Shown here one piece after another: positions 35,355 through 44,466 of a DNA stretch of 64,000 nucleotides. Both the position numbers and the translations under genes were made by a program. The DNA is from Endozoicomonas sp. GU-1 (GTDB lineage Bacteria > Pseudomonadota > Gammaproteobacteria > Pseudomonadales > Endozoicomonadaceae). The notes under the pieces are model-generated. The model ran no database searches, had not been told where the DNA came from, and saw nothing but the letters and a program-made list of their open reading frames with translations. How positions within the stretch are numbered: the stretch's first letter is position 1; each line of letters begins with the position of its first letter. The stretch lies in the NCBI RefSeq assembly GCF_027366395.1, contig NZ_CP114771.1, positions 4,588,001 to 4,652,000 on the forward strand. The letters are read 5' to 3'.

Positions 35355-35476
35355 GAATGCTCCCGAGCATTATTTAATTCAGTGAAGTATAGAAATTACT
35401 TATCGGTATCACCGTTTGAAACTACACTGAGTTCGGGATACTCTCCGACAGTGGTACATGGTTTGGATTCCCTTCC

Positions 35477-36640
35477 TCACTTACGGCCAAGCCATAAAGA
35501 TGGGTTCTGGGGTTTGCCCTTCAGACGCACTTCAAAATAAACCCCCTCAGTCTGCTGCCCGCCACTTTGACCACTCAACGCCAGTGGCTCACCCGCTAGC
35601 ACGGTATCACCTTCCTGCCTGAGAAGGGTGTCATTGTGAGCGTACAGCGTCAGGAAATTATCGCCATGGTCAACGATCACCAACAGGCCGTAACTGCTCA
35701 GCCAGTCGGCAAAGATAACCCGGCCATCATGCACGGCATTAACTGTTGTTCCGGAGGTTGCGGCAATGAACATGCCCTGCCAGCGCATGCGTGTTTCCGG
35801 ATTCTGATCGTTGAACTTAAACAACACACGTCCTTTTACCGGCCATAACAGCTTGCCTTTACGACTGTTGAAAGACTCGCTGTTACCGAGCTGTCGGCTG
35901 ATAATACTGGCCAGCACCTTATCCAGCTTTTCTCGCTCCTGTTCCAGTTGTTTAAGTGCTTTTCCTCCCTTTTGATAACGACTTGCCAACTCACTCAACC
36001 GCTGTTTACGTTCAGACTGCTGTTTGACCAGGGACTGCTTTTTCTGGTCAATCACGGCTTTTTCCTGATTCAGTCGGGAGAGGAGGGTTTGCTGGTCATG
36101 TTCCACTATTTTCAGTTCCGCAAGGGTTTTCTCATACTCACGGATAGACTGAAGTTGTGCCTTTTGAAAGTAATCAAGATAAACCAGTTGTCGGGAAACA
36201 CTGTCCGGATCTTCCTGGTTCAGCAATAGCTTGATGCGGCTGTCACCCAGACTCTTATAAAGCGATTGCAGACTCCGGGCAACCTGAATCTTCTGTTGTT
36301 CACTCTTTGCCGTCAGTTGCTGCTGACGGCTCCGGAGCTTTTTTATTTCGCCCTGCCCCTCCTTAAGGCGCGCTTCCAGCGTGATGATATCGGTGTTCAG
36401 TTGTTGAATGGCCTTGTCGTTCTTCTGCACCTGTTTCTGGGCAGAAGTTCGTGCCGCATTGAGGGATTCCAACAGCTCTTTCGTATGTTGGATATCGCTT
36501 TCAATGGCTTTGATTTCTGCCTCGGTCGTCACCTGTTCATTACTGATGCCCAACTGAGGAATGATTGAGCAGGCAGCAAACAACAGTGCTGTGAACATTT
36601 TTTTATATCTGCCCGTGAGCAGCGAATTGAAAAGCATCAT
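35477..36640 (-). CDS. envC: Murein hydrolase activator EnvC
   Basis: 387 residues. A signal peptide is followed by a long coiled coil (about 35-260, rich in Q, K, E, L heptads) and a C-terminal LytM/M23 domain (about 275-385). The M23 catalytic set is degenerate: the final HxH reads YFEVR, and the usual first histidine site is absent. This is how EnvC works, as an activator of the amidases AmiA/AmiB at the septum rather than an enzyme. The upstream ATG pair leaves a small choice of start. Ordinary core gene. Confidence 0.95.
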   Translation of the reverse strand: MMLFNSLLTGRYKKMFTALLFAACSIIPQLGISNEQVTTEAEIKAIESDIQHTKELLESLNAARTSAQKQVQKNDKAIQQLNTDIITLEARLKEGQGEIKKLRSRQQQLTAKSEQQKIQVARSLQSLYKSLGDSRIKLLLNQEDPDSVSRQLVYLDYFQKAQLQSIREYEKTLAELKIVEHDQQTLLSRLNQEKAVIDQKKQSLVKQQSERKQRLSELASRYQKGGKALKQLEQEREKLDKVLASIISRQLGNSESFNSRKGKLLWPVKGRVLFKFNDQNPETRMRWQGMFIAATSGTTVNAVHDGRVIFADWLSSYGLLVIVDHGDNFLTLYAHNDTLLRQEGDTVLAGEPLALSGQSGGQQTEGVYFEVRLKGKPQNPSLWLGRK

Positions 36641-36877
36641 GGTGGGCGTCTTTGGCTATTGACGAAAATCCTATCAGTATGCCTGCAATTAAAGATCAGA
36701 TATAGGCAGGGGTGACACTCAATTCAATGAATGTCGCAGGCGGTTAGTGCAGGCAAGGCGATATTTCGCATAGGGTTGCGGTATAACTCAGCTCTACCGG
36801 CACCGGTGATACCACTTTTCATAACAGCACCGCAAATCTTCAGCCACAATCAGGGAGTGAAAAGTACCGTCCCAACA
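36641..36877. other. Intergenic region
   Basis: 237 bases upstream of envC with no credible ORF. gpmI, often upstream of envC, is absent. No distinct element seen. Confidence 0.5.
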
Positions 36878-37813
36878 TCATCTCCCCGGAGTCAGTTTGT
36901 GACTGTCATTGATTGCCTTGAGCGATATTTTCATTTTGCACAAAAGGTTTTTCGCACTATCCTGCTCGAAATCTAACTGAAATAGGTTATTGATCAGGTT
37001 TTTGACATTCCTCATGGTCCATTTACGGGATTTAATGCCAAAATCAGAGGGTTTCTGGCTTTCCAGGATTGTCCTGAGTTCCTTTTTTTGTTTATCCCTT
37101 ATGCGGTGAGCCTTCTTGGCTTTCTCCCTGGAGATGTGATCAGATGAGCTAATTATGCCGCACAGTGGCCGTGGCGTTGGATGTTGTCTAAAGAGTCTGG
37201 ACAGTTCCAGCTCTTTCCTGTTTCCCGACAAAAAATCCCGGATATACTCATTAAGGGCATTTTTAGGTAAGAATTTTTTCGATTCCTCAATCAGCCCCTT
37301 ATATTCTTTTAGCTCCGCTAAACGTTGACAGTACTCCTGCTCCCGGGTACAAGAATCCTCTGTTGCAGATTCCGGAGGGTTATAGCAGTCCATATCGTTA
37401 GCAGTCGGAGGGGATCTTTGCTCACTGTTATTTCCGGGAAAGTCAGTTTCTACTATTGGCATTTCGTATCGTTCGAGCGTCTGATCATCCATTATGTTGA
37501 ACGATGGTTCATCATGTTCGCTGAAACCATAATATTGCTGACCTGTGGAGCCCTCGCCAAAATACCCCTCGGAATAAACAGGCCGAACAGAACGATAACC
37601 TCTCTCAAAACAGCAAGCATCACCTTCAATCCGGGCACCCGCACTGTCAGCCATTGCCCTCATGGGTACCACCTCTGTGCAATGATGTGTGCAAAAGCGG
37701 GCAGGTTCACCTGCAATCCGTGGTAACTCAATGTTGTCATAACCTACGAAGGTCGGTGTTGGAGCTAAATAAATATATCCGGGATAAATCATCAAGAAAG
37801 CCCAAATAAACAA
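36878..37813 (-). CDS. Hypothetical protein, possible effector
   Basis: 311 residues from the longest start; ATG at residue 8 is equally possible. The N-terminal 60 residues are cysteine-rich (ARFCTHHCTEVV, GDACCFERGY), the middle is low-complexity and acidic with CYNPPESATEDSCTREQEYC, and the C-terminal 130 residues are basic and helical. No known domain. The N-terminal hydrophobic stretch is short and could be a signal or lipid-attachment region only with difficulty. Patchy composition and lack of relatives known to me suggest a lineage-specific gene. Confidence 0.5.
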   Translation of the reverse strand: MFIWAFLMIYPGYIYLAPTPTFVGYDNIELPRIAGEPARFCTHHCTEVVPMRAMADSAGARIEGDACCFERGYRSVRPVYSEGYFGEGSTGQQYYGFSEHDEPSFNIMDDQTLERYEMPIVETDFPGNNSEQRSPPTANDMDCYNPPESATEDSCTREQEYCQRLAELKEYKGLIEESKKFLPKNALNEYIRDFLSGNRKELELSRLFRQHPTPRPLCGIISSSDHISREKAKKAHRIRDKQKKELRTILESQKPSDFGIKSRKWTMRNVKNLINNLFQLDFEQDSAKNLLCKMKISLKAINDSHKLTPGR

Positions 37814-37923
37814 TAATTAACGTGATCGATATCAACTAGACAGCTAAATTGGCAAGAAATTTCATAAGTTCGAAGTATTCCTCTGGTACAATAGAAACTG
37901 CATTGTGATTAAAGCAGGTGTTC

Positions 37924-38895
37924 ATGAAACTGACTTTTCTGGGAACTTCGGCCGGCATGCCCACCACCGAAAGAAATGTCACGGCACTGGCACTGGCCAT
38001 CGATGATGCCAGACAATGGTATCTTGTGGACTGCGGTGAAGGTACGCAACATCAGCTGCTTCGCTGTCGCTATACCCTCAACAATCTTCAAACCATCTTT
38101 ATTACTCATGTTCACGGCGATCACATGTATGGCCTGCCCGGGCTGATCACCTCTGCCAGCATGCAGGGTCGGCAGGCACCCCTGACCATCTGTGCGCCTG
38201 ACGGCGTTCGGCAGTTTGTGGAGGCGGCATTACACTATGCCGATGTCCTGGAACTGCCATTCAGTATTGAGTTTATTCGCAGCGACCAGCCGACTTTTCA
38301 CTATCAGGATACCCGGGTTGCTGTCACGGCTCACCAGCTCTCCCATCGTGTGCCAAGCTTTGCCTATCGTTTTGCGGAAAAAACACTCAGCACCCAGCTG
38401 AACATTCAGCAACTGACGACACTGGGCGTTCCCAGGGGAGAGCTATGGGGGCTTTTGCAACAAGGGCAGGCCATTACTCTGGAAGATGGCCGGACGATAC
38501 TCCCTGAACAGGTTCTGCAACCACCACCCAACAGCCGGGTTGCCATTATTGCGGGTGATAACGATAAGCCGGAATTGCTTATCGATGCACTGCAAGGCAG
38601 CCATCTATTGGTTCACGAAGCCACACTCACCGAAGCCGCCCTGCAAAAAGCCGGACCAGTCTGGATGCACAGCTCAGCCCGAATGGTTGCTGAAGCAGCA
38701 GAGGCCAGCGGTGTTCCCAATTTGATTCTTACCCACTTCAGTGGCCGCTATCAGCGCTCTGCTGAGGCTGGAGCCAACAGTATCCATGCGTTAAAGGCAG
38801 AAGCTGAAATGTACTATTCAGGAAATACAGGCATGGCCCATGATTTCAGTACCTGGGTAGTGGATAGGGACGGTCGGCTGGTTGAAGCAGATTGA
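37924..38895 (+). CDS. rnz: Ribonuclease Z
   Basis: About 323 residues from ATG 37924 (AGGT 7 bases upstream). The beta-lactamase-fold zinc motif ITHVHGDHMYGLPGL carries HxHxDH; upstream FLGTSAGMPTTERN is the family N-terminus. Further ligands lie in VHEATL (aspartate-equivalent region) and LTHFSGRY. It cuts the 3' trailer of tRNA precursors. It stands alone, divergent from the hypothetical gene. Confidence 0.95.
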   Translation: MKLTFLGTSAGMPTTERNVTALALAIDDARQWYLVDCGEGTQHQLLRCRYTLNNLQTIFITHVHGDHMYGLPGLITSASMQGRQAPLTICAPDGVRQFVEAALHYADVLELPFSIEFIRSDQPTFHYQDTRVAVTAHQLSHRVPSFAYRFAEKTLSTQLNIQQLTTLGVPRGELWGLLQQGQAITLEDGRTILPEQVLQPPPNSRVAIIAGDNDKPELLIDALQGSHLLVHEATLTEAALQKAGPVWMHSSARMVAEAAEASGVPNLILTHFSGRYQRSAEAGANSIHALKAEAEMYYSGNTGMAHDFSTWVVDRDGRLVEAD

Positions 38896-38965
38896 AATCT
38901 GGATTTTCATCCTGGTAAGAAGGTTTTTGAAAAGGAATACCTCCTCCATGGGTAGCGTTTATACC

Positions 38966-39008
38966 TTACCTATTTTTTCCTTTTCACTCTGAGGTCTGCG
39001 CTGATGAA
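38966..39008 (-). pseudogene. 3'-end remnant of a paralogue of the 39900 gene
   Basis: The minus strand encodes FISADLRVKRKK and a stop, matching the end FGISADLKVKKKK of the secreted protein at 39900-40667. The DNA is nearly identical over about 40 bases (ACCTATTTTTTC...GGTCTGCGCTGATG). The rest of that copy is gone or replaced by the intervening gene. Confidence 0.7.
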
Positions 39009-39065
39009 CCAAATAATTGTTTTGGGGTCAAATGGTCGTGTTTATAATCCAGACTGGGCTTTATT

Positions 39066-39796
39066 TTGAAACCATCACCCACCGCATTACCATCATTTTT
39101 CTCCCATTCAAACACTGCTGGCCGGGTTGATCCAGAAGCCGGTGCAAGCGGCATTTCTGACCATTCGACAGGTACATTCAGTGGTAAAGGCATCTCAAAC
39201 CGTCCGCCTCATGGAGATACAGCCACCCCCTTAAATGAAGGCAAATGTATTGAAGATGCCTTTTGGGAAAAAAAACCATTACAGGGACGACAAATCACTT
39301 CTTCAGATGTGCTTGCAGCCTATGGCAACGATGAAACGTCGCTCCGGGGTGGCCTCTTCCTGCAAAAACTGTGCTTGCAGAAAATTCCACATGACAACAG
39401 AAAAGTGACCCCGGATGACGTTATTCAAGAATTCAACCGGGTGCCAGATCAAAATAATGAGTCCATGCTGGCAATAGAGCATTTCAAAGATGAGTTAGCC
39501 AGCGCCCATGCCGCCGAGGAAGCGCGGTTGAAAGTGGAATGTTATCTGAGGGGGGATGTGGGGAAAGGCTGCAGGTGACTAAGGATGAGGCGTTGGCAGC
39601 CATTGAATTTCTTCGCAAGGAAGAGTCGTTCCCATTGCCGTTAGCGCGCGTTAACAGTCAATTTAGCCTGAGGGACCTGGCGAGGCATGGCCAGCGTGCG
39701 GCTCCTGTTGCCGTTCAGAGAGATAACCCTTTCCGTATGCCCGGTAATGAAATAGAAAATGCTTCAGCCAATCAGCGTTACCGCAAGTCCGGCTGA
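39066..39796 (+). pseudogene. Hypothetical protein, split by a frameshift in a G run
   Basis: The first frame (39066-39578, 170 residues) and the second (to 39796) overlap at CTGAGGGGGGATG. Reading seven G instead of six joins LKVECYLRG to GCGERLQVTKDEALAAIEFL, giving about 243 residues. The protein is polar, with a helical middle (SSDVLAAYGNDETSLRGG, TPDDVIQEFNRV). No domain recognised; no signal peptide. It lies between the two copies of the duplicated tail described nearby. Confidence 0.5.
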
Positions 39797-39899
39797 AACC
39801 ATTATTAAAAACAGGCGGACCGGGTTTTCCGGACAATCAGGCTCCGCCATTAAATTTGCTGACACCGTGTTGATTTTGAACACAGAGCTTATTCCTTAC

Positions 39900-40667
39900 C
39901 TATTTTTTCTTTTTCACTTTAAGGTCTGCGCTGATGCCAAAGATATCCATCTCGACATGTTCTACCACCAGGGAGTCATTGCCAGAAGTGATAAGATGGC
40001 GGCCCGCACGATCAAGCTCTGAGGCCGTCGAATCGTGATTAAACTTCAGGTATTTACCACTCAGGGCAATAGCAACCCTGTCCACGCTATCGGGCATCGC
40101 ACCCTCGGCTACGTTGAGAACGATCTTTGAGTCAGAATCAAGTCGGATTCTTCCCGTGGCCTTAATCAGGGGCTTATTATATTGATTTTGAAAAAAATTA
40201 AGTTTTGTTATGGTGATATAAGTGGTTCCTCCGGAGCCGTCAAAGTCAGCCACAACGGATCCCTGTTCAAACGATAACGTACCTTTATTCGTTACATTAC
40301 CACTGCTGTTTATCACCCCAAGGGATGCGACCGCCCCCGTGTTATTGATAAAGTGCCCATCACTCCAGTAACTGCCTGCAGTCAGTGTTCCCTCATTGGT
40401 GGCGGTCAATGTACTTCCGGAAATATTCAGCCCCATAGCGACATTAACTGAGCCACCCGCTCTATTGGTAAAAGGGCCGTTGACATTCATATTGCCATTT
40501 ATGTTGATTGAGCCAGCGTTATCGATGCCGACAGAATCATAATTTTCACTCACAGAGAGCATATTGTCTCGGACCATGACTTCTTCAGCCATCACCGGGG
40601 AAGCCAGGGCGGCTGCAAGCCCGGCCATGACAATGAATCTGAGTACTGGTTTTTTATACCTGTCCAT
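39900..40667 (-). CDS. Secreted protein with beta-helix-like repeats, unknown function
   Basis: 255 residues. Signal peptide with cleavage after ALASPVMA. The mature part is rich in N, G, S, T with repeated short strands (VGIDNAGSININGNMNVNG, TNKGTLSFEQGSV), the pattern of a right-handed beta-helix as in autotransporter passengers or adhesins. There is no beta-barrel domain; it ends in a lysine run (KVKKKK). It is probably exported to the periplasm or surface. A decayed second copy of its 3' end lies at 38966. Confidence 0.65.
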   Translation of the reverse strand: MDRYKKPVLRFIVMAGLAAALASPVMAEEVMVRDNMLSVSENYDSVGIDNAGSININGNMNVNGPFTNRAGGSVNVAMGLNISGSTLTATNEGTLTAGSYWSDGHFINNTGAVASLGVINSSGNVTNKGTLSFEQGSVVADFDGSGGTTYITITKLNFFQNQYNKPLIKATGRIRLDSDSKIVLNVAEGAMPDSVDRVAIALSGKYLKFNHDSTASELDRAGRHLITSGNDSLVVEHVEMDIFGISADLKVKKKK

Positions 40668-40754
40668 GGGGCTTATATCCTTTTTCCGGAGTTAAACAAC
40701 AGAGATTTCAATCCATTCGCTTTCTGTCGGCACGCTCAGGGAGGAATTTAAAAA

Positions 40755-40791
40755 TGAGGTGGCTATCGCAAAAGCAGCCTTTACGATAGCC
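40755..40791 (-). terminator. Terminator-like hairpin after the thi operon
   Basis: GGCTATCG (40761-40768) pairs with CGATAGCC (40784-40791) around a 15-base loop. On the minus strand ACCTCATTTTTAAATT follows, giving a T-run 5 bases after the stem. Confidence 0.6.
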
Positions 40792-40809
40792 GGTGAAACC
40801 CATTCCGGA

Positions 40810-41793
40810 TTAAAAATCCAGCATGTAGTCCTTGGTGTTGACCTGGGTTTTCAGCTCTCCAGTCGCTTGCAGATAGTCAGCAAATGCCTGATAACGGCCC
40901 GCATCCCTGGCAGCAGGTCGCAGATCAAAACGGGGAATGGTGTCAAACCAGGCGCGGCGGTTCAGTTCATTATCCAGCTTCTCCGGGCTGTAATCCCGGA
41001 AGATCTCCCAGGATTTTTCCGGGTTATTCACAATATATTGAGTGCCCAGTTCAATCGCCCTGAGAAAACGACGAATGGCGTCTTTATCGTGCTGCTTGCT
41101 GTTGGCGATAAAAATCAGTTCATCGTAAGGCGGGATATTGTTTTCCTCGTAATAGAACATACGGCCCTTACGCCCTTCAATCGCCAGCTGATTCAGTTCG
41201 AAGTTACGATACGCACCCATGATGGCATCCACCCGGCCGCTCATCAGGGAAGAGGAGAGGTTCCAGCCCACATTGACCAGTTTTACATCCCCGGCACCAA
41301 ACCCGTAAGGTGCAAACAGCGTGTCCAGAATGGCATTCTCTATGCCGCCAATATTCAAACCAATGGTTTTACCCTTCATATCCTTCAGGGATTTGATCGG
41401 GCTGTCATCCAGAACCAGCAGGCCGTCCAGGGGGGTGGCCACCAGTGTTCCGGCCCAGGCAAGGGGAAGACCGTTGGCCACCCCGTGAATCATGCTGGGC
41501 TGATAGTAAACGGCAAGGTCCACCTTTTCCGCCGCCACCAGTTTGGGCGGAAGGTTGGGGTCTGCCGGTTCCTGAATAGTCACCGTCAGCCCCTGGTCTG
41601 CAAAGTAGCCATTCTGCCGGGCAATGATGATGGGGCCGTGATCCGGGTTGACAAACCATTCCAGCATCAGGGTCAGCTCTTTCAGCTCCCTGGCCGGTGC
41701 GGTGCTGGATACCTGACTGGCGCTGGCCTGCAGGCTGACGGACAGCAGCCACGCCATTGCCCATAAAAAAGTGTGTCGCATCAGTTTATTCAT
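40810..41793 (-). CDS. thiY: ABC transporter substrate-binding protein for thiamine precursor (ThiY/NMT1-like)
   Basis: 327 residues. Signal peptide, then the THI5/NMT1 fold: LTLMLEWFVNPDHGPIIIAR, GYFADQGLTV, PADPNLPPKLVAAEKVDLAV and GLPLAWAGTLVATPLDG. Such proteins bind formylaminopyrimidine or HMP in the periplasm and hand it to the ThiXZ transporter. The last gene of a riboswitch-controlled operon containing thiD, which supports a pyrimidine-precursor substrate. Confidence 0.93.
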   Translation of the reverse strand: MNKLMRHTFLWAMAWLLSVSLQASASQVSSTAPARELKELTLMLEWFVNPDHGPIIIARQNGYFADQGLTVTIQEPADPNLPPKLVAAEKVDLAVYYQPSMIHGVANGLPLAWAGTLVATPLDGLLVLDDSPIKSLKDMKGKTIGLNIGGIENAILDTLFAPYGFGAGDVKLVNVGWNLSSSLMSGRVDAIMGAYRNFELNQLAIEGRKGRMFYYEENNIPPYDELIFIANSKQHDKDAIRRFLRAIELGTQYIVNNPEKSWEIFRDYSPEKLDNELNRRAWFDTIPRFDLRPAARDAGRYQAFADYLQATGELKTQVNTKDYMLDF

Positions 41794-41796
41794 TTC

Positions 41797-42549
41797 TTAT
41801 TCCTGGGAAGTCTCCGGTTGCCATGGAATGAGTCTGCGTAAAACACGGTCGGTGGTGTAGTAAAGGGTCACGGAACAGAAGGCCAGCACGGTGAGCGCAG
41901 CAAACATCTGGTCAGTCCAGAGTCGTGCATTGGCCTGAAGCATCAGGTAGCCAAGGCCAGCGCTGGAGCCAACCCACTCCCCGACAACGGCACCAATCGG
42001 TGCCACCACAACGGCTACCCGCAGCCCGGAAGCCAGGGCTGGCAGTGCCGCTGGCCAGCGAATATGCCGCAGAATGGCCAGCCGGTTGCCGCCCATGGTC
42101 TGGGCCATATCCAGCCAGCCCTGATGGGTATGGCGCAGTCCGTCATAACAACAGGTGGCCACGGGGAAAAAAATCACCAGAATGGTCATCACCACTTTCG
42201 ACGTCAGGCCGTAACCAAACCAGAGCATCAATATCGGTGCGAGCGCAAAGACCGGAATGGCCTGGGTAATCAACAATGGCGGCAGGAGCCAGGGTCTTAA
42301 CGCGGTAAAATAGACCAACACCAGCGCCAGAATAATGCCCAGCAGAACACCAAGTAACAGACCCAGCAGCATTTCACTGAGGGTAACCAGCGTGTGTTCC
42401 CACAGCAGGCTGGCATTTTCAACCATGCTGTTGGCCACTGCTAACGGACCGGGAAGGATGTAGGATGGCATCTCAAAGGCCATCACCAGGGTATGCCAGA
42501 GCACCAGCAGGCCAATAAGAACGACAAAGGGTTTGACGGAGTCTTTCAT
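41797..42549 (-). CDS. thiX: ABC transporter permease for thiamine precursor
   Basis: 250 residues, about six membrane helices. The coupling-helix EAA motif is seen around YDGLRHTHQGWLDMAQTMGG and LRHIRWPAALPALASGLRVA, characteristic of the nitrate/taurine/thiamine-precursor permease family. 3 bases separate it from the binding-protein gene and 3 from the ATPase gene, so the three are translated as a unit. Confidence 0.93.
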   Translation of the reverse strand: MKDSVKPFVVLIGLLVLWHTLVMAFEMPSYILPGPLAVANSMVENASLLWEHTLVTLSEMLLGLLLGVLLGIILALVLVYFTALRPWLLPPLLITQAIPVFALAPILMLWFGYGLTSKVVMTILVIFFPVATCCYDGLRHTHQGWLDMAQTMGGNRLAILRHIRWPAALPALASGLRVAVVVAPIGAVVGEWVGSSAGLGYLMLQANARLWTDQMFAALTVLAFCSVTLYYTTDRVLRRLIPWQPETSQE

Positions 42550-42552
42550 TAT

Positions 42553-43335
42553 TTATGGCACTCCAGCCTGTTCATCAAACGACTCATGACGTAAACGATC
42601 CAGCAGTTTGGCCTGTAATCTCATCAGGTCATTATTTGCCAGTGAGCGGGGTGTCTTGCCCGGCGGCGTAATGGCATCCGTCAGTCGGGCCGGGTGCCCC
42701 CTCAGGTGATAAACCTCATGGCCAAGGCGCAGGGCTTCCAGGGGATCGTGGGTGATTAACAGCACCGTACGGTTCTGTAACAGCTCACAGGCCAGGTCCT
42801 GTAAATTGAGCCGGGTGATGGCATCCAGTGCGCCAAAAGGTTCGTCCATTAATACCAGTGGCCGGTTTTCCATCAGCGTCCTGGCCAGTGCTACCCGCTG
42901 GCGCTGACCACCGGACAGGTGCTGGGGAAGAACGTCGGCTTTTGCGCTCAGGCCTACCTTTTCCAGAATGGACATGGCCTGCTCCTGAACCTCGGCTGAC
43001 AAGAGTGGACGACGGGTGAACACATCGGTCAGATTGCGACGCAGGCGTTGCCCCAGGGTGATATTGTCCAGTACCGAAAACCAGGGCAGCAGCAGGTCCT
43101 GCTGCGCCATCCAGGCGATTCGGTGATGAACCGAAAAGCCGTCCTGACTAACCACTTCCCCCGTTGTCTCGCCCGCAGGCAGACCGGCAATCAGACGCAG
43201 CAGACTGGTTTTGCCCACCCCGCTGCCGCCCAGAAGGCAGGTCCACTGGCCGCCTTTAAGGGTCAGGTTGAGATCGGTAAAAACACAGTGGTTGCCAAAT
43301 CTCAGGCTGGCCTGGCGGATAATCACATCAAACAT
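42553..43335 (-). CDS. thiZ: ABC transporter ATP-binding protein for thiamine precursor
   Basis: 260 residues. Walker A LLGGSGVGKTSL (about 35-46), Q-loop WMAQQDLLLPW, signature LSGGQRQRVALA, Walker B LVLMDEPFGALD and the switch histidine in LLITHDP. It powers uptake of the pyrimidine moiety of thiamine together with ThiX and ThiY. Confidence 0.95.
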   Translation of the reverse strand: MFDVIIRQASLRFGNHCVFTDLNLTLKGGQWTCLLGGSGVGKTSLLRLIAGLPAGETTGEVVSQDGFSVHHRIAWMAQQDLLLPWFSVLDNITLGQRLRRNLTDVFTRRPLLSAEVQEQAMSILEKVGLSAKADVLPQHLSGGQRQRVALARTLMENRPLVLMDEPFGALDAITRLNLQDLACELLQNRTVLLITHDPLEALRLGHEVYHLRGHPARLTDAITPPGKTPRSLANNDLMRLQAKLLDRLRHESFDEQAGVP

Positions 43336-43350
43336 GCGTTGCGGTATTCT

Positions 43351-44169
43351 CTATGACCAGGTTCGGTAAAAGTGATGGACCGGGCCATGGCCAGAACCGA
43401 TGTTCAGTTGGTCAGCATGGCCAATGGCACCGGCAATGTACTCCTTGGCAGAGCGGACGGCATCGATCAAAGGGTAATCCCTGGCCAGCAAGGCGGTGAC
43501 AGCAGACGACAATGTACAGCCTGTCCCGTGGGTATTTCGGGTTGCCACCCAGGGAGACTGAAGTTGGTGCAGGGTGTTACCGTCATGGAACAGATCAACG
43601 GCCTGGTTATTGCCCTGGTCTGAGGTAAGGTGGCCGCCTTTGAGCAATACTGCACTGGCTCCCAGGGCCATCAACGGGTCAATCATGGCGACCATGGCTG
43701 CCAGTGACTCAGGTCGGGGGCAGTTCAGCAGCACCGCTGCTTCCGGCAGGTTGGGAGTAATCAGGGTGGCTTTGGGAATCAGTTTGCGACGCAGGTTATC
43801 GATGGCGGCTTCCTGAAGCAGAACATCACCGCTGGTGGCCACCATCACCGGGTCAACCACCAGGTATTTCGGCTGGTAATCACTGACCGCGCGGGCAACC
43901 GCATCAATCACTTCAGGCTGGCTCAGCATACCCACCTTGGCGGCAGAAATGTTCAGGTCGGAAAAGACCGAGTCCAGCTGCTCCCGGACAAAGGCGGGTG
44001 AGACATCAAAAATACCCTGAACACCCACCGTGTTCTGTGCGGTCAGCGCAGTGATCACACTGCAGCCATAGGCACCAAGGGCCGAGAAGGTTTTCAGGTC
44101 TGCCTGAATGCCGGCACCACCGCCACTGTCAGAGCCGGCAATGGTCAATGCGATGGGTGTAGAAGACAT
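43351..44169 (-). CDS. thiD: Hydroxymethylpyrimidine/phosphomethylpyrimidine kinase
   Basis: 272 residues from ATG 44169; an upstream GTG at 44187 is less likely. Ribokinase fold with ALTIAGSDSGGGAGIQADLK at the N-terminus, and the C-terminal anion hole NTHGTGCTLSSAVTALLA with the catalytic aspartate position replaced by the family cysteine-containing TGCT loop. It phosphorylates HMP twice for thiamine synthesis. It is the first gene after the riboswitch, followed by the importer for its substrate. Confidence 0.96.
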   Translation of the reverse strand: MSSTPIALTIAGSDSGGGAGIQADLKTFSALGAYGCSVITALTAQNTVGVQGIFDVSPAFVREQLDSVFSDLNISAAKVGMLSQPEVIDAVARAVSDYQPKYLVVDPVMVATSGDVLLQEAAIDNLRRKLIPKATLITPNLPEAAVLLNCPRPESLAAMVAMIDPLMALGASAVLLKGGHLTSDQGNNQAVDLFHDGNTLHQLQSPWVATRNTHGTGCTLSSAVTALLARDYPLIDAVRSAKEYIAGAIGHADQLNIGSGHGPVHHFYRTWS

Positions 44170-44309
44170 AAGCTCGCGCCGCTCCACAAGAGAAACTCCA
44201 TATCATTAGGACTGGCGGGAACAACGGGCGGGGTGTTGCGGTTCCTGTCGAGGCAATAAACTGCATTGATTAACAGGCATGCACGATGGTCAGTACATCA
44301 GGGGTTTAG

Positions 44310-44406
44310 CAGCTCTCAGACCCGTCGGTTTCCTACGCCAGCATTATCTGGTTCAGGTTCAATGGGTGTATCTCAGTTCTGCCATTACTGGCAGAACACC
44401 CCAACC
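44310..44406 (-). promoter_or_regulatory. TPP riboswitch (THI element)
   Basis: On the minus strand the conserved parts are in order: GGGGTGTTC, CTGAGA, ACACCC, TGAACCTGA, ATAATGCTGGCGTAGGAA. A CTGCCA/TGGCAG hairpin forms the variable P3-type arm. It lies about 140 bases upstream of the thiD start and should switch off thiD-thiZXY when thiamine pyrophosphate is plentiful. The expression platform is probably within 44170-44309. Confidence 0.95.
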
Positions 44407-44466
44407 AACACTGGCGGAGTCTATGGGGTTTGCCACAGGCTGTCCAGCGATTGAGTGAATTGGTGC

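Noticed and set aside
40759-41766. Long plus-strand ORF of 335 codons opposite thiY
   Set aside because: It is the antisense shadow of the well-supported ABC binding-protein gene.
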